DNA of 33,186 nt from Bacilli bacterium (GCA_028287395.1 JAQBPR010000050.1:1-33186), one strand, 5' to 3'. Shown: positions 1-7,929, numbered from the stretch's first letter. Notes: a model not told the origin generated them from the letters alone. Numbers and translations: made by a program.

Positions 1-257
1 AGATCAGGACGAAGGCCTAGACCTAAACGTGTTACATTGACGATGGGGAAAAATTGCGCATATCCAATCAATTCGTCTTTAGAGCGTATGACAGCGGCAA
101 ATTGCGATTCGCGGATGGTTTGATCGGCAAATTGCATTTCATGAGTCATCATTTGTTCCCATGCAGGCCAGTTGTAAATGTTAAAAGGTGCGGGGTAGCG
201 CCATTCGCAGATTTGTTGGCAATAGTCCTCTGTTAAACGAGTCATTCTAAAGGTCAT
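1..257 (-). CDS. GNAT-family N-acetyltransferase, N-terminal part (runs off the window)
   Basis: The minus strand reads MTFRMTRLTEDYCQQICEWR and continues through PFNIYNWPAWEQM to an edge ending LGLRPDL. The opening (a short strand, then an ICEWRY-like helix and a conserved YNW patch) is typical of GCN5-related acetyltransferases, and the LGLRPD at the cut is where the acetyl-CoA-binding loop begins. About 85 residues are visible; the catalytic C-terminal half lies outside the window. The ATG at 257 was chosen because GGAG lies 9 nt upstream; the next in-frame ATG, at 245, has poorer spacing. The gene is divergent from the sulfurtransferase at 399. The substrate cannot be inferred. Confidence 0.75.
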   Translation of the reverse strand, partial: MTFRMTRLTEDYCQQICEWRYPAPFNIYNWPAWEQMMTHEMQFADQTIRESQFAAVIRSKDELIGYAQFFPIVNVTRLGLGLRPD

Positions 258-296
258 GGAGGGAAACTCCTTTTTCTTCGGGCTGTCTTTATCAAA

Positions 297-324
297 AGTA
301 TACCGAAGAAGTGAAATTCTGCAA
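297..324 (-). promoter_or_regulatory. Sigma-A-type promoter of the GNAT gene
   Basis: On the minus strand TTGCAG (319-324) and TATACT (297-302) are separated by 16 nt. They sit about 40 nt upstream of the acetyltransferase start, with no other minus-strand gene between. Confidence 0.5.
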
Positions 325-345
325 AGTAAACAGGCGGAGGAGTAT

Positions 346-374
346 TTTATAGTGAAGAACAACTGGTGTATAAT
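346..374 (+). promoter_or_regulatory. Promoter of the sulfurtransferase gene; excludes the upstream GTG start
   Basis: TATAAT at 369-374 is preceded by TG one base upstream, making an extended -10 (TGTATAAT at 367-374). The -35 is weak (TTTATA, 346-351, 17-nt spacer). The -10 covers the in-frame GTG at 366, so the mRNA should begin near 381 and the ATG at 399 is the likely start. Confidence 0.55.
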
Positions 375-398
375 GAAATTAAAAACGGATGTGAATTT

Positions 399-1268
399 AT
401 GTCAATTATAGTAAGTAATGAATGGCTGGCTGGGCGAATAGCTGAAAATGAAAATGGAGCGGATTCTACTAAAGTGAAGAACCTTATTCTCATTGATTGT
501 CGGTATATTCTTGGACAGCCCGCGGCTGGGCGTGAAGCTTATGATCAGGGACATATTCCGGGTGCATTTTATATGGATTTAGAGAAGGACTTGTCAGGTA
601 CGAAGAATAAGCATGGCGGCAGACATCCATTGCCTGATTTAGGTGTATTTATTCTACGGTTAGGGGAAATCGGGGTCGATGAAACCATCACGGTTGTTGC
701 TTATGACGATCAAGGTGGAGCTATGGCTTCGCGTTTTTGGTGGATGCTGCATTTTCTCGGTCATACAAATGCCTATATACTTGATGGAGGTTTTGCACAG
801 TGGCAGGCTGCAGGTTATCCAACTAGCGTTGCGAAGCCGTCGATTGTACGATCACGTACTTTTAAGCCGCATGTGCTTAGTCATCTTCTGGTTAGTATGA
901 ATGAGGTTAAAGATAAAATGGGGAGTAAAGATACGCTGCTGATTGATTCTCGTGAGGAACGCAGATATTTGGGATTAGAGGAGCCCATTGATCCTGCAGC
1001 AGGACATATTCCAGGGGCGATTAACGCTTTTTGGAAAGATAGTCTTAATGGTGCAGGTCAATGGAAGAATTCGCAGGAACAACAGCAGCGGTTTGCGGAC
1101 ATTCCTTTAGAGCAAGAATTAATTGTCTACTGTGGTTCCGGAGTTACGGCTTGTCCTAATGTAGTAGCTTTAAAAGAAGCGGGCTATACCAATGTCAAGC
1201 TGTATGTGGGAAGCTGGAGTGATTGGATTACTTGGCAAGATAACCCTATAGCAACAGGCAGGGAATAA
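399..1268 (+). CDS. Sulfurtransferase with two rhodanese domains
   Basis: This is a 289-residue thiosulfate/3-mercaptopyruvate sulfurtransferase-type protein. The N-terminal rhodanese domain (about 1-130; LIDCRYILGQP, GHIPGAFYMDL, ILDGGFAQW) lacks the catalytic cysteine. The C-terminal domain (about 150-285) carries Cys245 in CGSGVTA, the loop more typical of mercaptopyruvate-type enzymes than the CRKGVTA of classical rhodanese. Such enzymes move sulfane sulfur onto an acceptor such as cyanide or thioredoxin through a cysteine persulfide. There is no signal peptide, so it should be cytoplasmic. An in-frame GTG at 366 would add 11 residues but lies inside the -10 hexamer. It appears to be a single-gene unit. 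The fold is certain; the in vivo sulfur donor is not. Confidence 0.88.
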   Translation: MSIIVSNEWLAGRIAENENGADSTKVKNLILIDCRYILGQPAAGREAYDQGHIPGAFYMDLEKDLSGTKNKHGGRHPLPDLGVFILRLGEIGVDETITVVAYDDQGGAMASRFWWMLHFLGHTNAYILDGGFAQWQAAGYPTSVAKPSIVRSRTFKPHVLSHLLVSMNEVKDKMGSKDTLLIDSREERRYLGLEEPIDPAAGHIPGAINAFWKDSLNGAGQWKNSQEQQQRFADIPLEQELIVYCGSGVTACPNVVALKEAGYTNVKLYVGSWSDWITWQDNPIATGRE

Positions 1269-1320
1269 AACCCGAGAAGCCCTGTCGTACAAGGGATTGG
1301 GGTACATGGCGCTTAGCTGT

Positions 1321-1597
1321 ACAACTTGCTCCGACATGTATTCAGAGTGCCCAAAGTCAACATGGAGTCAACAAAAGGTTCGTGAAAGTACATACATGAA
1401 CCTTCGAAACAAACGCATACTCGTATGCTCTGTGCTGACAAACAATAGGCCGGGTAGCACTTGTTTCTAGTGTCCCCCGGTTATTACCATTTACACAAAA
1501 GGCTGCAAAAACCTTTCGGCACAACTTGCTCATTAGACATTAACCGTGAAGTCAACAACATGCTTGTATATGATGCTAAATCAAGGTAAAGTCAACA
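1321..1597. repeat. Degenerate repeat pair with hairpins in the gene-free stretch 1269-1661
   Basis: No coding sequence was found in 1269-1661. ACAACTTGCTC occurs at 1321-1331 and again exactly 200 bp later at 1521-1531. Each copy is followed by GACAT (1333-1337; 1536-1540) and by two AGTCAACA motifs (1355-1362 and 1366-1373; 1550-1557 and 1590-1597). Between them are three hairpins: AAGGTTC/GAACCTT (1375-1404), GCATAC/GTATGC with a 2-nt loop (1415-1428), and a 10-bp stem with CCGGG/CCCGG outer pairs (1450-1480). This looks like a decayed tandem element or structured non-coding DNA; I do not recognise the family. Confidence 0.45.
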
Positions 1598-1636
1598 CTT
1601 TCTCTTGTTGTTATAGCGTCTTTTACTGCCGAATCA

Positions 1637-1666
1637 TTGTACAAATATGGGAGCTCTTGATATGAT
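1637..1666 (+). promoter_or_regulatory. Possible promoter of the decayed ORF
   Basis: TTGTAC (1637-1642), an 18-nt spacer, then TATGAT (1661-1666) with an extended TG. The -10 overlaps the ATG at 1662, so if this promoter is active it cannot express that start. The motifs may instead be coincidental. Confidence 0.25.
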
Positions 1667-2153
1667 GTATTTATATAAAGTACAGGGGGAAATCGGTTCA
1701 AGGCCATTGTATTTCTAGAAAAAACTTTATTGAAGACTACATCGCACTAGGATTGAAACGGCAGCCTGATTCTAAGCTAAGAGATGAAGAACAAAGGTTA
1801 AGGATGATTGTGTTTGAATCGGATATAATTAGAAGTAAAATTGATAAAAGTCGATTTAAACCAGCGCCGAAAGAATTGGTGGAAGCCTATGGGAAAGATA
1901 ACGCCTGATGATTTTACAGCTTATCAGAATTGCATTCAAATTAAAGATGCTTATGAACGTCAGATAACTTTGGCGGCACTTCTGACCAGACGAGTTCTGA
2001 GGAATTAGCCAAAGAGGCTTTAGCTGAACTTGGATATGGGCGTATCTGCATGCAACAAGTCATAAAAGGAACTTCTATCATAAGCTTGAAAAGATACAAA
2101 GCAGTGTAAAGAATGTGATGAAGGCCAAAACAAAGCAAGAGCCGTCACAATAA
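1662..2153 (+). pseudogene. Unrecognised ORF broken by four frameshifts
   Basis: A GGGAG site (1649-1653) lies 8 nt before ATG 1662, which opens MMYLYKVQGEIGSRPLYF and hits TAG at 1716. Coding-like sequence continues in successive frames: SRKNFIEDYIALGLKRQ onward (from 1714), GKITPDDFTAYQNCIQIKD (from about 1892), DNFGGTSDQTSSEELAKEAL (from 1963), then HKRNFYHKLEKIQSSVKNVM (from 2061) to TAA at 2151. The shifts sum to zero, so the parent gene would have encoded about 163 residues in one frame. The product is charged and probably helical, with no signal peptide or membrane segment. No family was recognised. Four compensating shifts in 500 bp indicate decay or, less likely, sequencing error. 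Confidence 0.5.
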
Positions 2154-2219
2154 AGGTCTTATCCCTTATTTGCTAATGTCGCTCCCCAGCTCTTACACGA
2201 AAATGGTGATAAAAGGATT

Positions 2220-3416
2220 ATGAACTTTATAAAGGATGTTTTACTGCAACTAGCGTTTATAGCAACTCTAGTATTCTCTTTTCAAATATTTTTTGCGGAG
2301 AGGGCTGAGAGAAATAATCATGTAAAGATCATTCTATCCGTATTTTTGGGGTTAGCCATCCTATTATGTATGTCCTTTCCTGCTTATGTTAACTCTAATA
2401 TCCATATGGATATTAGAATCGTTCCCTTACTGTTAGGAACATTATATGGTGGTTGGAGAACAGGTTTATTCTTATCTGTAATTATCATCCTATACCGATC
2501 TTATCTAGGGGTTGATTTGGGATTGTATTCGACAATTCTGACCCTTTTATTTAGCGTGCCGGTTCTCTTATTCTTTCAAAAGCATTTCACTAAATCAAAA
2601 AAGAAAAGGCGGATATACATTGCGTTGATCCTATCCATCTACTATTGTTTTGTTGGAATAATAATAACGTCTTCTGTTAGAGGTATTTCATTTAAGGTTC
2701 TTCAGGTACAGTTAATTTATCTCATTATTATTATAGTGGTTGTGTTGTTCTTCATTTCTTTAAACGAAACTATAAATGAAATGCTCAGGAAGAATCAGCA
2801 GCTGCAATCAGAAGCCAAGGACGCAGAAATCGCCTTTTTACGTTCCCAGATTAAGCCTCATTTCCTGTACAACGCCCTGAATTCTATTGCCGCATTGTGC
2901 ATCGACGAACCTAATAAGGCGGAGGAATTGACGCTAGATCTTTCGCAGTATTTGAGAAGCAGCTTTGACTTCAAACAACTGGATTCACTAGCAACCCTAG
3001 AAAATGAATTGGAGCTGGTAAAAGCGTATATCAACATCGAAAAGGCGCGTTTTGGCGCCAGATTGTGTGTAGAGTACGATGTGGATGCAAATCTGGATAT
3101 CCGAATTCCCCCGCTGATTCTACAGCCATTGGTGGAAAATGCCATAAGACATGGCCTGATGTCCAGTTTACAGGGGGGAACAGTAAAAATATCCGTAAAA
3201 AAGGAAGCGGACGCCAAAGTCAGCTTTGCCGTAGAGGACAATGGATGCGGTATGAGCGAAAAAAAACGGGAGGAAATTCTTAAACCGGATGTGAACAAGA
3301 AAGGCGTAGGACTGTGGAACATAAGTCAGCGCATCAAGCTTCTTTACGGAAATAGCCTTCGTATTGAAAGCGCAGAAGGAATAGGGACGAAGGTTTTCTT
3401 CGACATTCCCGCATGA
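2220..3416 (+). CDS. LytS-type membrane sensor histidine kinase
   Basis: This 398-residue kinase begins with about six hydrophobic segments (residues 8-185). They contain the DIRIVPLLLGTLYGGWRTG signature of the 5TM LytS-type sensor region (5TMR-LYT). A short coiled coil (about 188-205) leads to the LytS/YehU His-kinase domain, with the phospho-acceptor His214 in SQIKPHFLYNALNS. The HATPase follows, with its N box in LVENAIRHGL and G boxes DNGCG and KGVGLWN. It probably senses an envelope signal and phosphorylates the regulator starting 27 nt downstream. The start has AAGGA close upstream. The unusual point is the partner, which has a LuxR-type output rather than the usual LytTR domain. The ligand is unknown. 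Confidence 0.9.
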   Translation: MNFIKDVLLQLAFIATLVFSFQIFFAERAERNNHVKIILSVFLGLAILLCMSFPAYVNSNIHMDIRIVPLLLGTLYGGWRTGLFLSVIIILYRSYLGVDLGLYSTILTLLFSVPVLLFFQKHFTKSKKKRRIYIALILSIYYCFVGIIITSSVRGISFKVLQVQLIYLIIIIVVVLFFISLNETINEMLRKNQQLQSEAKDAEIAFLRSQIKPHFLYNALNSIAALCIDEPNKAEELTLDLSQYLRSSFDFKQLDSLATLENELELVKAYINIEKARFGARLCVEYDVDANLDIRIPPLILQPLVENAIRHGLMSSLQGGTVKISVKKEADAKVSFAVEDNGCGMSEKKREEILKPDVNKKGVGLWNISQRIKLLYGNSLRIESAEGIGTKVFFDIPA

Positions 3417-3442
3417 CCGATCAAGCAGATTGGAGGTTAAGT

Positions 3443-4066
3443 ATGCTGCGAGCCATTATCGTGGATGATGAAGAATTATCGGTGAACCGTTTGAAGAGGA
3501 TACTATCCGAGTACGGCGAGATCGAAATATGCCATTCGTTTCTGAATCCGTTGGAGGCATATGAATTTGTGAAGGCGAATCCGATACATATCGCATTTCT
3601 GGATATTTCCATGCCGGAAATTGATGGTATGCGGCTTTCCAGCCTGATGCTTGATCTCGATGCTTCCATAGACGTGGTCTTTGTAACCGCCTATGACGAT
3701 TATGCGGTTCAAGCTTTCGATATGAGCGCTTTGGATTATCTAATGAAGCCTGTAACCTCCCAGCGAATGTCAAAAACGTTGGACAAGATCATAAGAAGAC
3801 ATCGGAGCGTGGCTATAGAGCCCACCATGAAGGTTCTCCCTAAAACGTTGGAGGAGGAACTGTTTCGTAAAGAAATACTAACCGAGCAGGAAAAGAAGGT
3901 TTTACGGTTGATCGCGGATGGATTGTCGAATAAGGAAATCGTCCCTCGCCTGAACATTACGGGTGAAACCGTAAAGTTTCATATTAAAAATATGTACAGA
4001 AAGCTTGGAGTAAATAATCGCGTGCGAGCGCTGCAGCGTGCCAGAGAATTAAGGATACTTGGTTGA
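3443..4066 (+). CDS. Response regulator, LytR-like receiver fused to a LuxR/NarL HTH
   Basis: This 207-residue regulator starts at ATG 3443, where GGAGG lies 6 nt upstream. A longer in-frame start at 3413 would overlap the kinase and has no ribosome site. The receiver (1-120) has IIVDDEE, phospho-acceptor Asp54 in FLDISMPEIDG, and KPVTSQRMSKTL, which resembles receivers of LytTR regulators. The C-terminus (about 140-205) is a LuxR-type HTH: LTEQEKKVLRLIADGLSNKE, then TVKFHIKNMYRKLGV. It is likely phosphorylated by the LytS-type kinase just upstream, with which it forms a two-gene operon closed by a strong terminator. Target genes are unknown. Confidence 0.9.
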   Translation: MLRAIIVDDEELSVNRLKRILSEYGEIEICHSFLNPLEAYEFVKANPIHIAFLDISMPEIDGMRLSSLMLDLDASIDVVFVTAYDDYAVQAFDMSALDYLMKPVTSQRMSKTLDKIIRRHRSVAIEPTMKVLPKTLEEELFRKEILTEQEKKVLRLIADGLSNKEIVPRLNITGETVKFHIKNMYRKLGVNNRVRALQRARELRILG

Positions 4067-4088
4067 GACCCCTTATTTTTTCGCGTTA

Positions 4089-4115
4089 CCTCCCCATTTG
4101 GGGGGTTTTTTTTTT
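4089..4115 (+). terminator. Intrinsic terminator of the LytS/LuxR-type operon
   Basis: A C-rich/G-rich stem (CCTCCCC, loop ATTT, GGGGGG) is followed directly by ten T residues, 23 nt after the regulator stop codon. Confidence 0.88.
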
Positions 4116-4227
4116 GAATAGATAGTCTTATAGTAGGGTGATAGTGGCAAAAGGTGACTTGTAGGAGCGGGATTTCGACTTTTACTGCATCATGACAAAT
4201 TTCCAAGGATCAGGGGGCTACTAAAGA

Positions 4228-6057
4228 ATGAACTACAACCAGTTTTTATCAGCCCTTCTAATAGTTGCTACCTGTTTCACCTTATATATGGCTATTCTCT
4301 CTTGGAAAAGAAGAGAGTTTCCGATCGCAATTAGCTACGGCTTGGGAATGTTGGCTGGCGCATTCTACACGTTTGGATATGCTTTTGAGATCCTTAGCTC
4401 TACCTTGGACCAAATACGTTTCTGGCTTCGCGTAGAATATATTGGCATTCCTTTTGGCTCTATGCTCTGGATTATTATGGTATTGCAATATACTGGCCGT
4501 CAAGCGTTTGTACGCAAATGGGTGGTTTTGTTGCTGTTGGTAATTCCCATCACTACACTTGTGGCTCATTATACAAATGAATGGCATCATTTATTTTATA
4601 AAAGTATGACGATGGACAGGTTAGAGAGTTTTCCGCTGGTTACCTCGGTTAAAGGGCCATTATACTGGGTGCATGTGACATATGCGTATACCCTTTTTAT
4701 CATTGGTATGGGGTTAATGATTCAAATGTATCGAAAAGCGACACCGCGAATGAAGAAGCAAATTGCTTTAATGGTGATAGGCTCCTGCGGACCCTATGGA
4801 GGCACGCTGATATATTTAAGCGGGGTTACCATCATACCTATTGATTTCACTCCATTTGGATTTGTTTTCTCAGGTGCGTTTTATATGTGGGGGATTTATC
4901 AATTTAATATGCTCAGGCTTGCACCGCTAGCTTTGCAGAAGGTGTTTGAATCGATGCAGGATGCGGTCATTGTATTGGATCTGGATAATAGTATTGCTAG
5001 TTTTAATCAGTCAGCAAGTCAGGCAATCGAAGGTTTAAATCGTAAGAATGTGGTTGGACAGCCTGCTGTACATATCTTCTCCCTATATCCAAAACTATTG
5101 GAGAGGCTTATTAAGCAAGAGCCATCCTCGGATAATAGAATACAAATTACTGGAGAAGCGGATGCCAAATTCTATAATATTCATCTATCGCTTATCTTTG
5201 ACAACAATCAAAAGCCCGTGGGTAAAATGCTTTTGCTAAGTGATGTGACGGAAACAGTGCGAACAGAGAAAAGGCTGCAAGACAATGCAAGAGAACTGAG
5301 TGAACTAAATACATTCAAGGATAAGATGTTTAACGTAGTTGCCCATGATATTCGCGACCCACTTGCGGTGCTTATCAATCTGATGGAGCTGATGGAGGAG
5401 GAGTTGCAGACCTGTGAAGAGAGCCATGAGGAAATCGTCCATGAAATGAGTCAGCAAATTCAGAATACCTTTACCTTGGTAGAAAGCCTGTTGGATTGGT
5501 TTCAAAGTCAAAGAGGCGGCATGGTATTTAATCCGGTTAAATGGGATTTAGCCCAAGCGGTTAAGATGAATATGCGGTTGATGCAGGTTCGCAGTGAAGG
5601 GAAAAGCATTCAAATTCGATCTGACATATCTGTAGGTACGTTTGTTTACGCAGATAAAGAAATGCTCGATTTGATTGTACGAAATTTGCTTTCCAATGCG
5701 ATTAAATTTACAAATCACGGCGGGAGCATTGAAATAAAAGCGGAGCACCAAGAAGATAAAATCATTGTTGCGGTAACAGATACAGGAGAAGGAATCCATT
5801 CAGATCAAGCCCATACTTTATTACAGGAGGATTATCCAATTTCAACCGTTGGGACATCTGGCGAACGAGGTGTAGGTCTTGGGTTAACTCTATGTAGAGA
5901 ATTCGTCCGTTTAAATGGGGGAGAAATTTGGTTGGATAGTGCTCCAGGGCATGGAAGCACCTTCTATTTCTCCATTCCAGCTCCTTCTGATGGGCTCACT
6001 TCATTGATCAAGCTTCCGAAGGGAGTAGAGTGGGATGAAGATTATGATCATCGATGA
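4228..6057 (+). CDS. 7TM-PAS sensor histidine kinase
   Basis: This 609-residue membrane kinase has seven predicted transmembrane segments in the first about 230 residues, matching the N-terminal 7TM module of histidine kinases (RFWLRVEYIGIPFGSMLW, FTPFGFVFSGAFYMWGIYQF). A PAS domain (about 240-345; QDAVIVLDLDNSIASFN) and short linker helix follow. The HisKA domain has His373 in NVVAHDIRDPLAVL. The HATPase has an N box at LIVRNLLSNAIKFTNHGG, then DTGEGI and GVGLGLTLCREFVRLNGG. A GGGGG ribosome site lies 10 nt before the ATG. The final codons overlap the next regulator by 23 bp, so the two are translationally linked and almost certainly cognate. The stimulus is unknown. Confidence 0.9.
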   Translation: MNYNQFLSALLIVATCFTLYMAILSWKRREFPIAISYGLGMLAGAFYTFGYAFEILSSTLDQIRFWLRVEYIGIPFGSMLWIIMVLQYTGRQAFVRKWVVLLLLVIPITTLVAHYTNEWHHLFYKSMTMDRLESFPLVTSVKGPLYWVHVTYAYTLFIIGMGLMIQMYRKATPRMKKQIALMVIGSCGPYGGTLIYLSGVTIIPIDFTPFGFVFSGAFYMWGIYQFNMLRLAPLALQKVFESMQDAVIVLDLDNSIASFNQSASQAIEGLNRKNVVGQPAVHIFSLYPKLLERLIKQEPSSDNRIQITGEADAKFYNIHLSLIFDNNQKPVGKMLLLSDVTETVRTEKRLQDNARELSELNTFKDKMFNVVAHDIRDPLAVLINLMELMEEELQTCEESHEEIVHEMSQQIQNTFTLVESLLDWFQSQRGGMVFNPVKWDLAQAVKMNMRLMQVRSEGKSIQIRSDISVGTFVYADKEMLDLIVRNLLSNAIKFTNHGGSIEIKAEHQEDKIIVAVTDTGEGIHSDQAHTLLQEDYPISTVGTSGERGVGLGLTLCREFVRLNGGEIWLDSAPGHGSTFYFSIPAPSDGLTSLIKLPKGVEWDEDYDHR

Positions 6058-7183
6058 CGAACAGGCGATGCATTTAATTATGAAACGTACCCTTGCTAAG
6101 ATTGCTGATGTCGAAATTGTGGGATGTTTCCACGAGACAACACCGGCATTTTCATATTTGGAAAATCACGATGCCGACCTGATATTTGTTGATATTAGTA
6201 TGCCAAAGGAAAGTGGGTTGGAGTTTGCCCAACGATTAAGAGAGAGCGGCAAATTAGTAAGGCTTGTTTTCGTTACATCTCATAAAGAATATGCGCTTTC
6301 GGCGTTCGATGTCTATGCATACGATTATATTGTGAAACCTATTAAGCAAGATAGAATTCATAAAACCGTGCAAAGAGTACTAGCCGAAATGCTATCCGAA
6401 AAAACGCAGGCGGAGCAAGAGTCTTCGAATACTAAAGTCATGTTTAACTGTTTGGGCGGTATGGATATTCGAAGTGTGCAGAATGTGATAGTCAAATGGA
6501 AGACAAGTAAAAGCGCGGAGCTGTTTGGCTATTTATTAATGCATAAAGGCAGACTAGTATCCAGGGCGAGAATCATTGAAGATATTTTTAGCGAAATGCC
6601 GTATAAGAATGCTGAAACTTATTTAAACACGACCGTCTATCAGCTTCGTAAATTATTGGACACCTATGGACTCAAGGAAAGCTTACATTCGGACAGCTAC
6701 CATTATGGGTTAAATCTTAACCAGATTCGAGTCGATATCCTTATCTTTGAAGATGGCTGTAAACAGATGGTTGAGGTGGACGAAACCAATATCGAAAAGG
6801 CGCTAGAGCTGGAGCAGCTCTATGCCGGGGATTTATTCGGGGAGCGCGCTTTCCCTTGGGCATGGAGCGAGGTTGAACGCTTATGGTTGTTGTATACAAC
6901 TTTTACCCATGGCTTATGCAGAGCTTTATTAAATAGAGGGGATACCCAAACAGCGATCCGATTATTAACAAAGCTTACCGCTCATAATGAGTTGGATGAA
7001 GAAACGATTAAGCTGTTTATGAAAGCCTTGGCGTTACAGAAGAACAAAGAGGCGCTAATGCAGCAATATCTACACTTTACGGAGACTCTTGTTAAAGAGC
7101 TTGGCATAGGCCCCTCCCTTGAAGTTACTGGCTATTACAGTCAATTGCTGTCGGAGCTTGATACCCAAAATACAGAAAAATGA
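6035..7183 (+). CDS. Response regulator with winged-helix and BTAD (SARP-like) output
   Basis: This 382-residue regulator has a receiver (1-120; MIIDDEQ, Asp53 in FVDISMPKESG, and the KPIKQDRIHKTV Lys). A Trans_reg_C winged helix follows (about 145-225; AELFGYLLMHKGRLVSRARI, NTTVYQLRKLLDTYG). The C-terminus is a bacterial transcriptional activation domain (about 235-375) with TPR-like helices ending in ELGIGPS. That order is found in SARP-like response regulators. The start at 6035 has GGGAG 9 nt upstream and overlaps the kinase gene by 23 bp. A terminator begins 2 nt after the stop. Its receiver is about 68% identical (82/120 by hand alignment) to the receiver-only gene at 7289. The regulon cannot be inferred. 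Confidence 0.9.
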   Translation: MKIMIIDDEQAMHLIMKRTLAKIADVEIVGCFHETTPAFSYLENHDADLIFVDISMPKESGLEFAQRLRESGKLVRLVFVTSHKEYALSAFDVYAYDYIVKPIKQDRIHKTVQRVLAEMLSEKTQAEQESSNTKVMFNCLGGMDIRSVQNVIVKWKTSKSAELFGYLLMHKGRLVSRARIIEDIFSEMPYKNAETYLNTTVYQLRKLLDTYGLKESLHSDSYHYGLNLNQIRVDILIFEDGCKQMVEVDETNIEKALELEQLYAGDLFGERAFPWAWSEVERLWLLYTTFTHGLCRALLNRGDTQTAIRLLTKLTAHNELDEETIKLFMKALALQKNKEALMQQYLHFTETLVKELGIGPSLEVTGYYSQLLSELDTQNTEK

Positions 7184-7185
7184 AG

Positions 7186-7210
7186 AGCTCAGCTGATGTG
7201 GGCTTTTTTT
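7186..7210 (+). terminator. Intrinsic terminator after the BTAD regulator
   Basis: Stem AGCTCA/TGGGCT (one G-T pair) with a 7-nt loop is followed by TTTTTTT, immediately after the stop codon. It separates the kinase-regulator pair from the receiver-only gene. Confidence 0.75.
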
Positions 7211-7288
7211 GTTGTCGGAGTTTGTCATTTTGCTGTCATTGGGATGGGTTATGCTTTAGTTCTTGGAGCAAGTGAGGAGGGGTGTAGT

Positions 7289-7651
7289 TTGAAGGTCGTT
7301 ATTATCGATGACGAAAAGGCCATGCACTTCATTATGAAACGAATGCTCGCTAAAGTGGATGAGATCGAAATCGTGGGAAGCTTCCAGGAGACTACGGCCG
7401 CATTTTCGTATTTGGTGAATCACGAGGTGGACTTGATATTTCTAGATATTAGTATGACGAGAGAGAATGGTCTTGAGTTTGCCAAACGATTAAGAGAGAG
7501 CGGTAGACGGATGAAGATAGTGTTTGTTACATCCTATAAAGAATATGCTCGGGCTGCATTCGAAGTGAATGCCTATGATTACATCGTGAAACCGGTTGAA
7601 CAGGGTAGACTACACAAAACCGTGCAAAGAATACTTTCCGAAAAACTTTAG
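7289..7651 (+). CDS. Stand-alone receiver, truncated paralogue of the BTAD regulator
   Basis: This 120-residue receiver domain starts at TTG 7289, with GAGGAGG closely upstream; an open frame from 7196 has no ribosome site and crosses the preceding terminator. It contains IIDDEKAMHFIMKRMLAK, phospho-acceptor Asp53 (FLDISMTRENG) and Lys in KPVEQGRLHK. About 82 of 120 residues match the receiver of the upstream regulator. The reading frame stops at SEKL, where the paralogue continues into its winged-helix and BTAD output. It may be a phosphate sink or competitor for the 7TM kinase, or an early pseudogene. A MarR fragment follows directly, suggesting a deletion removed the output domain. Confidence 0.75.
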   Translation: MKVVIIDDEKAMHFIMKRMLAKVDEIEIVGSFQETTAAFSYLVNHEVDLIFLDISMTRENGLEFAKRLRESGRRMKIVFVTSYKEYARAAFEVNAYDYIVKPVEQGRLHKTVQRILSEKL

Positions 7652-7700
7652 AGAGGCATTATGCGTATCATGTATAAAAAAAGGAATTTCCATCATCTTA

Positions 7701-7880
7701 GTGATGTTGATGGTGGAAACAAAAAATCTGATTTTGAGAAATCCACACCTTACTGACACACGAGCTAATGTGATTACGTTAACTCCCGAAGGGAAAACGT
7801 TATTTTCAAGAGCCATGGTAATTGTAGAACAAACTGATCGACAGTTTTTCGCCAAAATAGGTGCAGAGCAAAAAAAATAA
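7701..7880 (+). pseudogene. C-terminal remnant of a MarR-family regulator
   Basis: The frame reads NLILRNPHLTDTRANVITLT followed by PEGKTLFSRAMVIVEQTDRQFF and ends at 7880. The sequence Leu-Ile, Arg, Pro-His, Thr-Asp, Arg-Ala then LTPEGK is the wing and following helix of MarR-type winged-helix repressors. The N-terminal two thirds, including the recognition helix, are missing. The open frame extends back to 7596 but overlaps the receiver gene and loses MarR similarity before about 7701. There is no credible ribosome site. A deletion joining a truncated receiver gene to a truncated MarR gene would explain the arrangement. Confidence 0.65.
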
Positions 7881-7929
7881 TGCAGCTTTTGGAAAAGCTA
7901 ACCCAAGAGTAAGATAATAATATGTCCTT

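Noticed and set aside
54..236. Open frame on the + strand
   Set aside because: It lies antisense to the GNAT coding sequence, which has a recognisable protein and ribosome site.
366..398. Eleven-residue N-terminal extension of the sulfurtransferase from GTG 366
   Set aside because: The GTG lies inside an extended -10 hexamer (TGTATAAT), so it would be upstream of the transcript start; ATG 399 begins the conserved protein.
1269..1661. CRISPR or integron attC array suggested by repeated AGTCAACA
   Set aside because: Repeats are 8 bp at irregular spacing, with no uniform spacers and no core-site consensus or recombinase nearby.
1941..2138. Minus-strand 65-codon frame
   Set aside because: Antisense to the decayed + strand ORF, which has better protein-like text and a ribosome site.
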